From positions 3,906,001 to 3,970,000 of the forward strand of contig NZ_CP035042.1 in the NCBI RefSeq assembly GCF_009834345.1: a stretch of DNA of 64,000 nucleotides. The letters are read 5' to 3'. This stretch comes from Billgrantia tianxiuensis (GTDB lineage Bacteria; Pseudomonadota; Gammaproteobacteria; Pseudomonadales; Halomonadaceae). Under the pieces are notes generated by a model. That model was given only the letters and a program-made list of their open reading frames with translations, did no database searches and was not told the DNA's origin. Both the position numbers and the translations under genes were made by a program. Shown here piece after piece: positions 57,344 to 64,000 of this stretch (within the stretch, counting starts at the first letter, position 1; each line of letters opens with the position of its first letter).

Positions 57344-59173
57344 ATGACGGATACAACCCTAGCACTACTCGCCTTTACGCCATTGATACTGGCCGGCGTG
57401 CTGTTGATCGGCTTTCGCATGGCTGCCAGAACGGCCATGCCCATCGTATTCGTGATCACTGCCCTGATCGGGCTGTTCGCCTGGGAGATGAGCTTCAACC
57501 GGGTGCTGGCCTCCACGCTCCAGGGCCTGATCCTGACCGTCTCGATCCTGTGGATCATCTTCGGCGCCATTCTGCTGCTCAACACGCTGAAGCATTCCGG
57601 CGGCATTGCCGCCATTCGCAACGGCTTCTCGGGCATCAGCCCCGATCGCCGCGTGCAGGCGCTGATCGTGGCATGGCTGTTCGGCTGTTTCATCGAAGGC
57701 GCCTCGGGTTTCGGCACGCCCGCCGCCGTGGCGGCCCCGCTGATGGTGGCGCTGGGCTTCCCCGCCTTGGCCGCGGTCGTGGTCGGCATGATGATTCAGT
57801 CCACTCCGGTCTCCTTCGGCGCGGTGGGCACCCCGATCGTGGTCGGCGTGACCGGGGGCGTCAACATGAACGCCATCACCGAGCAGCTCGAAGCGGGCGG
57901 CTTCACCTGGCTCGAGTACTTCCGCTTGATCGCAGCGGAAGTCGCCATCGTGCATGCCATCGTCGGTATCCTGATGCCGTTGATCATGGTGGTCATCATG
58001 GTGCGCTTCTTCGGCGCCAATCGCTCCTGGAAGGAGGGGCTCTCGATCACCCCGTTCGCCCTCTTCACCGGCGTGGCCTTCGTGGTGCCTTATGCCCTGG
58101 CGGGTGTGCTGCTGGGGCCGGAGTTCCCCTCGATGATCGGGGCCATGGTGGGCCTGGCCATCGTCGTACCGGCGGCACGTCGCGGTTTCCTGCTGCCCAA
58201 GGACAACTGGGACTTCCCCGAGCGTGACGCCTGGCCGGCCGGCTGGATCGGCAAGATCGAGATCAAGATCGACGATATCGCCGGCAAGACACCGCTCTCC
58301 ACCTGGATGGGCTGGCTGCCCTACGTGCTGCTGGCGCTGTTCCTGGTGGCATCTCGCACCGTCGATCCGCTGCGTGAAGCGCTCAACGCCTGGACCTTCG
58401 GCTGGAGCAACATCCTCGGTGAAGCCGGCGTATCCGGCAGTATCGCCCCACTCTACCTGCCCGGTGGCATCCTGCTGATGGTGGTGCTGGTCACCGCGGT
58501 GCTGCATCGCATGCGCGTCGGTGAGCTCAAGGCTGCTTTCGGTGAATCCTCGCGCACCCTGCTCGGCGCCGGCTTCGTGCTGATCTTCACCATCCCCATG
58601 GTGCGTATCCTGATCAACTCCGGCGTCAACGCCGCCGACCTGGTCTCCATGCCGGTCGCCATGGCCCAGTTCGTTGCTGACAGCGTGGGCGACGTCTACC
58701 CCTTCTTCGCCCCTGCCGTGGGCGGTCTGGGAGCCTTCATCGCTGGGTCCAATACCGTTTCCAACCTGATGCTGGCCGAGTTCCAGTTCAACGTGGCCCA
58801 GCAGCTCGGTCTCTCCACCGCCTTCATGGTGGCGCTGCAGGCCGTAGGGGCTGCGGCGGGCAACATGATCGCCATCCACAACGTGGTGGCGGCCTCGGCC
58901 ACCGTCGGTCTGCTCGGTCGCGAGGGAGAAACGATTCGCAAGACCATCCTGCCGACGATCTACTACCTGGTGTTCGCCGGCGCCATCGCCATGGTGGGCT
59001 TCTACGTGCTCAATGTCAGCGATCCGCTGATGGAAGTGGGCCAGATGGAGCAGCCCATCGTCGAGGAGATGGAGCCTGCCGAAGCGGCGGATGCGGCGGA
59101 ACCGCAGGAGGAGATGGAAGAGTTCGAAGGGGCGGAACAGGAGCCTCTGGAGGAAGCGGAGCAGGAAGACTGA
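57344..59173 (+). CDS. lldP: L-lactate permease family protein with acidic C-terminal tail
   Basis: 609 residues. [60 protein letters not shown] and [20 protein letters not shown] identify the LctP family (proton-coupled L-/D-lactate and glycolate uptake). After the last helix (about residue 555) comes a roughly 45-residue tail rich in Glu, ending [10 protein letters not shown], beyond the family's usual end. GAGGAAACG precedes ATG 57344. The FAD/Fe-S dehydrogenase on the opposite strand downstream is the likely metabolic partner. Confidence 0.93.
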   Translation: MTDTTLALLAFTPLILAGVLLIGFRMAARTAMPIVFVITALIGLFAWEMSFNRVLASTLQGLILTVSILWIIFGAILLLNTLKHSGGIAAIRNGFSGISPDRRVQALIVAWLFGCFIEGASGFGTPAAVAAPLMVALGFPALAAVVVGMMIQSTPVSFGAVGTPIVVGVTGGVNMNAITEQLEAGGFTWLEYFRLIAAEVAIVHAIVGILMPLIMVVIMVRFFGANRSWKEGLSITPFALFTGVAFVVPYALAGVLLGPEFPSMIGAMVGLAIVVPAARRGFLLPKDNWDFPERDAWPAGWIGKIEIKIDDIAGKTPLSTWMGWLPYVLLALFLVASRTVDPLREALNAWTFGWSNILGEAGVSGSIAPLYLPGGILLMVVLVTAVLHRMRVGELKAAFGESSRTLLGAGFVLIFTIPMVRILINSGVNAADLVSMPVAMAQFVADSVGDVYPFFAPAVGGLGAFIAGSNTVSNLMLAEFQFNVAQQLGLSTAFMVALQAVGAAAGNMIAIHNVVAASATVGLLGREGETIRKTILPTIYYLVFAGAIAMVGFYVLNVSDPLMEVGQMEQPIVEEMEPAEAADAAEPQEEMEEFEGAEQEPLEEAEQED

Positions 59174-59198
59174 GCCTGACCTGACCCCGTGAACGCTT

Positions 59199-59228
59199 GC
59201 GCCCCCATGCCAACCGCCATGGGGGCGC
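59199..59228. terminator. Bidirectional hairpin between lactate permease and carbonic anhydrase genes
   Basis: GCGCCCCCATG (59199-59209) pairs perfectly with CATGGGGGCGC (59218-59228), 8-base loop, between converging genes. Confidence 0.75.
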
Positions 59229-59248
59229 TCTCCTTTACGCCGCTGTCT

Positions 59249-59773
59249 TCAGTTGATACGTTCGAGATCGCGCTCGTGCTGGCGCGCTTTTTCCACGTAG
59301 ACCGCCGCATTGAGACGCAAGCCCTCGATGGCCGCATCGTCGAGCTCCCGCACCACTCGCGCCGGCGCTCCCACGATCAGCGAGTTCGGTGGAAACTCGG
59401 CGCCCTCCTTGACCACGGCTCCTGCCGCCACCAGGCAGTTCTCGCCGATCACCGCACCATTCAGGATCACCGCCTGGATACCGACCAGACTCCCGTCACC
59501 AATGGTGCAACCGTGCAGCATCGCCTGGTGGCCCACGGTCACGCCCTTGCCTACCTTGAGTGGAAAACCGGGATCGGCGTGCAACACGGCCCCATCCTGG
59601 ATATTGCTCTCCTCGCCGACCTCCAGGCGTTCGGTATCGCCGCGCAGCACCGCCTGATACCAGACGCTGGCGCCGCGCCTGAGCGTCACCTGTCCGATCA
59701 CGTCGGCAGTTTCCGCAACGTAGACCTCCTCATGCACGTCGGGGCGGTGTTCTCCGAATCGATAGATTGCCAT
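59249..59773 (-). CDS. Gamma-class carbonic anhydrase family protein (left-handed beta-helix)
   Basis: 174 residues of hexapeptide repeats. [59 protein letters not shown] and [20 protein letters not shown] contain the three His metal ligands expected of YrdA/PaaY-type proteins. Carbonic anhydrase activity is variable in the family. Start has GGAGGAAAATACG. Last gene of the aminotransferase-dehydrogenase run, 76 bases after it. Confidence 0.92.
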   Translation of the reverse strand: MAIYRFGEHRPDVHEEVYVAETADVIGQVTLRRGASVWYQAVLRGDTERLEVGEESNIQDGAVLHADPGFPLKVGKGVTVGHQAMLHGCTIGDGSLVGIQAVILNGAVIGENCLVAAGAVVKEGAEFPPNSLIVGAPARVVRELDDAAIEGLRLNAAVYVEKARQHERDLERIN

Positions 59774-59849
59774 CGTATTTTCCTCCCTGGGGTTGTCAGG
59801 TCGCCAAGGCCGAAGGCCTGCTTCCGTCATGGTGATGGTGTACCGAAGC

Positions 59850-62800
59850 TCACGCCAGCGCCCGCTCGAGCAAGCGGGCCACATGGATCGCCTCACGGCC
59901 GCTGCCGTCGCGGATCTGATGGCGACAGCTGGTGCCGTCGGCCACCAGTACGGTGTCGTCGTCGGCCTCGCGGATCGCCGGCAACAGCGCCAGTTCGGCC
60001 ATCTGCAGCGAGGCGTCGTAGTGCTCCGCCTCGTAGCCGAAGCTGCCCGCCATGCCGCAGCAGGAGGCGTCGACGGTCTCGACCGTGAGCTCGGGAATCC
60101 AGGACAGCACCTGCTCCACCGGGCGCAGCGCGTCGAAGGCCTTCTGGTGGCAGTGGCCGTGCAGCAGCGCGCGCCCGGGCAGCGGCTTGAGATCGAGCGA
60201 AAGCTCGCCCGCCTGCCGGGCCCTGACCAGAAACTCCTCGAACAGCATCGCAGCATCCGCCAGGGCTCGCGCCTGCTCGCCGAAGCCGTACTGCAGGAAT
60301 TCGTCGCGCATGCCGAGCAGGCAGGAGGGCTCGAGCCCGACGACGGCCACGCCGCGCTCGACATGGGGCATCAGGGCATCGAGCGTTCGCCGGGCCTCGG
60401 CTTTCGCCTTGTCGAACTGGCCGGACGAGAGGTAGGTACGCCCGCAGCACAGCGGCCGCTCCCCCGGCTTGACGTTGGGATGAACGCGATAGCCAGCCGC
60501 CTCCAGTACCCGCTTGGCGGCCCGGGCATTGTCGCTCTCCATATAGTTGTTGAAGGTGTCGACGAACAAGACCACCTCCCTGACAGTCTGGATCGAAGAG
60601 GCCAGGGCCGGCGTGCCGTGGCATTCGCTGAGGAAATCGCCGGTGAAGGCCGGGAAACGGCGCTGCGGGGCGAAGCCCAGCGCCCGCTTCAGCGGATGCG
60701 CCAGGAAATCGAGACGCTCCACCGCCGCCAGCAGCCCAGCGACCCGCCGTGCCATGGGCGCATAGCGCGGCATCTCGCCGATCAGGCGATCGCGCAGGGC
60801 GAGCCCCTTGGTACGCACCCGAGCGGCACGCGCCTCGATCTTGAACTTGGCCATGTCGACGCCGGTGGGGCAATCACGCTTGCAGCCCTTGCAGGAGACG
60901 CAGAGGTCGAGCGCCTCCTTGACCGCATCGTCGGCCAGGCCCTGCTCGCCGAGCTGCCCGGAGAGCACCAGGCGCAGGGTGTTGGCCCTGCCCCGGGTCA
61001 GGTGCTGCTCGTCCCGGGTGATGCGGTAGCTGGGGCACATGGTGCCGGCATCGAACTTGCGGCAGTGGCCGTTGTTGTTGCACATCTCCACCGCCATCGC
61101 CAGGCCATGGGTGGCGTCGCCGGCGCTGCCGGGCTCGCCCAGCTCGCCGGTGAGCGGGTCGCGGGTGACGTTCCAGGCCGACCAGTCGAACAGCGGCGTG
61201 AGCGGAATGCGCTGGTAGCGGGTGGGAAAGCGGAAATAGCGCTCGTCGTCCATTTTCGGCGTATCGACGATCTTGCCCGGGTTGAGCAGGTTCTGCGGAT
61301 CGAAGGCGCCCTTGATCGCCCGGAAGGCGTCGTTGAGGGTCTCGCCGAACTGCCAGGCCACCCACTCGCCGCGGCACAGGCCGTCGCCGTGCTCGCCGGA
61401 GTAGGCTCCCTTGTATTGGCGCACCAGGGCGGAAGCCTCCTCGGCGATCTCGCGCATCTTGCGCGCCCCGCCCCGCCGCATGTCGAGGATCGGCCGCACG
61501 TGCAGCGTGCCGACGCTGGCGTGGGCGTACCAGGTGCCCTCGGTGCCGTGGCGATGGAACACCTCGGTCAACTTGTCGGTGTACTCGGCCAGATGTTCGA
61601 GGGGCACCGCGCAGTCCTCGATGAAGGAGACCGGCTTACCGTCCCCCTTCATGCTCATCATAATGTTGAGACCGGCCTTGCGTACGTTCCACAGCGCCGC
61701 CTGTGCGGCGGGCTCGGGCATCTCCACCACGCTGCCGGGCAGGCCCAGGTCGGCCATCAGCTCGGTGAGACGTTTGAGCGAGGCGAGCTGGGTCTGCCGC
61801 TCCTCACCGGCGAACTCCACCAACAGCACCGCCTGGGGCCGACCGATCAGCGCCTTCTCGATCACCGGACGGAACGCCGGATTCTCCAGCGACAGGTCGA
61901 TCATGGTGCGATCGACCAGCTCCACCGCGGTGGGGTCGAGGGTGACGATGTGCTGGGTGAAGTCCATCGCCTGATAGAAGGTTGGGAAATTGACCACACC
62001 GAGCACCTTGTGCGTCGGCAGCGGCGAGAGCCGCAGCTTGATGCGCCGGCTCACTCCCAGGGTACCCTCGGCGCCCACCAGCAGATGGGCCAGGTTGACG
62101 CGCCCCTGCGGGTCGTAGGGCTTGGGGTTCTGGCAATCGAAGAGATCCAGGTTGTAGCCCCCGACCCGGCGCAGCACCTTGGGGAAGTGCTCGCGGATCT
62201 CGGCGGACACCCCCTCCGCAATCGCCTTGACCCGTTCGGCTAGCTCGCGCTCGCGGCCCTTGAGCGGCAGCTCGTCGAAGAAGCCAAAGTGGCCCTCGCT
62301 GCCGTCGGCCAGCCAGGCCTCGATGCCCAGCACGTTGTGCACCATGTTGCCGTAGCGGATCGAGCGCGAGCCGCAGGAGTTGTTGCCGGCCATCCCCCCA
62401 GGGTGCACTGGGCACTGGTGGAGACGTCCACCGGATACCAGAGCCCATGGGGCTTGAGCCAGGCATTGAGGTGGTCGAGCACGATGCCCGGTTCGACCAC
62501 CACGGTGCCCGCCTCGCGGTCGAACTCGACGATTTCCCTGAGCCAGCGCGTGGTGTCGATCACCAGCGCCTCGCCCACTGTCTGGCCGCACTGGCTGGTA
62601 CCGGCGCCCCGCGCCAGGATCGGCACCCGAGCGTCGCGGGCGGCTTCCAGCGCCGTCGTCAGGTCGCGCTGGTGGCGCGGGATCACCACGCCCACCGGCA
62701 TCGCCTGGTAGATCGAGGCATCGGTGGAATAGCGACCGCGCGAGGCGAGGTCGAACAGCACCTCGCCCTCCATCTCCCGGGTCAGCCGGGCCGCCAGTTC

Positions 62801-62857
62801 GGTCACCGGCTTGACCCGCGCATTCGGGGTAGCGGTCTTGTCCGTCAGAGACGTCAT
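59850..62857 (-). CDS. dld: FAD-binding and 4Fe-4S 2-hydroxyacid dehydrogenase (Dld-II/YdiJ-like), frameshifted at 62394-62399
   Basis: Two minus frames join into about 1002 residues. The first (ATG 62857) has [20 protein letters not shown], the FAD-binding_4 loop; the second continues [20 protein letters not shown] and carries the FAD-oxidase C domain, [20 protein letters not shown] (4Fe-4S) and C-terminal CCG-type motifs ([22 protein letters not shown]). The join is at C6 62394-62399; seven C would restore TLGGMAGNN. Family members oxidise D-lactate (Dld-II of Shewanella, also next to lactate permease) or D-2-hydroxyglutarate. Placement beside lldP favours D-lactate; the aminotransferase neighbour leaves glycolate possible. 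Confidence 0.88.
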
Positions 62858-62884
62858 CGTGCCTTCCTCAGCCGTTGCGGGGAA

Positions 62885-64000
62885 TCACCTGGCTTCCAGC
62901 GGGTGTTGGGCGAAGTACTCCAGCGCCGCCGCCACGCCGCTACCCGCCAGGGGCACGCCGCAGAGCTTCATGCCGGCCTCGCAGCCACCGAGGGTGGCGA
63001 CCAGCGTCAGGTCGTTGCAGTCGCCCAGGTGGCCGATGCGGAACATCTTGCCCTTGGCCTTGCCGAGCCCCATGCCCAGCGACAGGTCGAAGCGCTCGTA
63101 GATGATCTTGCGCACGGCGTCGGCGTCGATTCCATCCGGCATCACCACCCCGGTGAGCACCGGCGAGTAGAGGGCCGGATCCTGGCACTGGATCTCCAGG
63201 CCCCAGGCCTCGACCGCCGTACGCACCCCCGCGGCCCAGCGCTGGTGGCGGGCAAAGACGTGCTCCAGCCCTTCGTCGAGCAGCATGTCCAGCGCCTCGT
63301 TGAGGCCGTAGAGCAGGTTGGTGCTGGGGGTATAGGGCCAGTAGCCGTTGCGGTTGGCCTCGAGGATCTCGTCCCATGCCCAGAAGCTCCTGGGCATGGT
63401 CGATTCGCGACTGGCCGAGATGGCCTTGTCGGAAAGGGCGTTGAAGCTGATGCCCGGCGGCAGCATCAGCCCCTTCTGGGAGCCGGAGATGGTGACGTCG
63501 ACGCCCCACTCGTCATGGCGGTAGTCGGCACTGGCGAGTCCCGAGATGGTATCGACCAGCAGCAGCGCCGGGTGGCCGGCGGCATCGATGGCGCGGCGTA
63601 CCGCGGCGATGTCGCTGGTCACGCCGGTGGAGGTCTCGTTGTGCACCACGCAGACCGCCTTGATTCGGTGGCCGGCATCCTCCCGCAGCCGCGCCTCGAT
63701 CATGTCGGCCCGAACGCCCTGGCGCCAGCCTTCATAACCCGGCAGCCCGATGAACTCAGGCTCGAGCTGCAGGCGGAGCGCCATCTTGTGCCACAGGGTG
63801 GCAAAGTGGCCGGTCTCGAACATCAGCACCCGGTCGCCGGGAGAGAGCGCGTTGGCGAATGCCGCCTCCCAGGCGCCCGTGCCCGAGGCCGGGTAGACCA
63901 TGACCGGCCCTTCGGTCTTGAAGACCTGCTTGAGCTTGGCCAGCAGCTCCAGGCCCAAGACACCGAACTCCGGGCCGCGATGGTCGATGGTGGGCAGGCT
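62885..64000 (-). CDS. Serine-glyoxylate aminotransferase family protein (partial, N-terminus outside window)
   Basis: The frame is open to the window edge, leaving 371 residues of a class V PLP aminotransferase of about 400. MVYPASGTGAWEAAFANALS, VVHNETSTGVTSDIAAVRRA, LLVDTISGLASADYRHDEWG and the PLP lysine in SGSQKGLMLPPG match SgaA-type enzymes that transfer the amino group of serine to glyoxylate. (S)-ureidoglycine-glyoxylate aminotransferase (PucG) is a close relative, so a ureide role cannot be excluded. It ends 27 bases before the FAD/Fe-S dehydrogenase and is probably co-transcribed. Confidence 0.88.
   Translation of the reverse strand, partial: SLPTIDHRGPEFGVLGLELLAKLKQVFKTEGPVMVYPASGTGAWEAAFANALSPGDRVLMFETGHFATLWHKMALRLQLEPEFIGLPGYEGWRQGVRADMIEARLREDAGHRIKAVCVVHNETSTGVTSDIAAVRRAIDAAGHPALLLVDTISGLASADYRHDEWGVDVTISGSQKGLMLPPGISFNALSDKAISASRESTMPRSFWAWDEILEANRNGYWPYTPSTNLLYGLNEALDMLLDEGLEHVFARHQRWAAGVRTAVEAWGLEIQCQDPALYSPVLTGVVMPDGIDADAVRKIIYERFDLSLGMGLGKAKGKMFRIGHLGDCNDLTLVATLGGCEAGMKLCGVPLAGSGVAAALEYFAQHPLEAR

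Noticed and set aside
57365..58879. 504-codon minus-strand open frame
   Set aside because: Antisense shadow of the lactate permease.
59793..62243. 816-codon plus-strand open frame
   Set aside because: It is antisense to the FAD/Fe-S dehydrogenase, starts in no plausible ribosome context and shows no domain.

Overview
The window is high-GC (roughly 60-65 percent by eye), densely packed DNA with operon-style gene overlaps and many solute transporters (TAXI-TRAP, DctPQM-TRAP, TctABC-type, ABC, NCS1, NCS2, YfcC, lactate permease). Gene content and protein sequences best fit a heterotrophic halophilic gammaproteobacterium of the Halomonadaceae (Halomonas-like). That assignment is inferred from gene types; no rRNA or phylogenetic marker is present. 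I saw no tRNA, rRNA, CRISPR array or intact transposase.

Layout. 0-5 kb: the start of a PQQ biosynthesis operon (pqqA, a 23-residue peptide gene, and partial pqqB), a soluble PQQ-type sugar dehydrogenase, and a hybrid histidine kinase with a periplasmic molybdopterin-fold partner. 5-10 kb: a DUF2189 membrane protein, then a sulfur block (cytochrome c, FCSD-type flavoprotein, YeeE/YedE transporter, SoxYZ fusion). 10-20 kb: a TAXI-TRAP transporter with a universal stress protein, a KamA-type radical SAM enzyme divergent from a macrodomain protein, and a DctPQM TRAP transporter. 20-24 kb: a DMT exporter, a DUF192 protein and modABC.

24-55 kb is the main feature: a purine/ureide catabolic island. 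It holds urate/xanthine uptake (NCS2), cytochrome-linked urate oxidase PuuD, UraH, UraD, allantoinase PuuE, an allantoin/hydantoin racemase, ureidoglycine aminohydrolase AllE and ureidoglycolate lyase AllA. The glyoxylate formed is processed by Gcl, Hyi, GlxR, TtuD and pyruvate kinase, giving a nearly complete route from urate to pyruvate. Allantoate amidohydrolase and xanthine dehydrogenase are not in the window. Two NCS1 permeases, a polar-amino-acid-type ABC importer, a YfcC carrier and a TctC/TctAB importer with an FAH-family enzyme are interleaved. A palindrome, TTGTATACAA or close variants, sits in front of most of these genes and of two FCD-type GntR regulators, so it probably marks one regulon. 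An RpiR regulator with its own candidate motif covers allE and the ABC importer.

55-64 kb: a phosphoribosyltransferase, a phasin, a glutathione transferase, an L-lactate permease with a very acidic tail, a gamma-class carbonic anhydrase, a Dld-II-like FAD/Fe-S 2-hydroxyacid dehydrogenase and a partial serine-glyoxylate aminotransferase.

Quality note. At least eight well-conserved genes are broken by a single missing base, almost always in a G/C run. This looks like consensus error in the assembly rather than gene decay, so these genes are annotated as full-length CDS with the break position stated.
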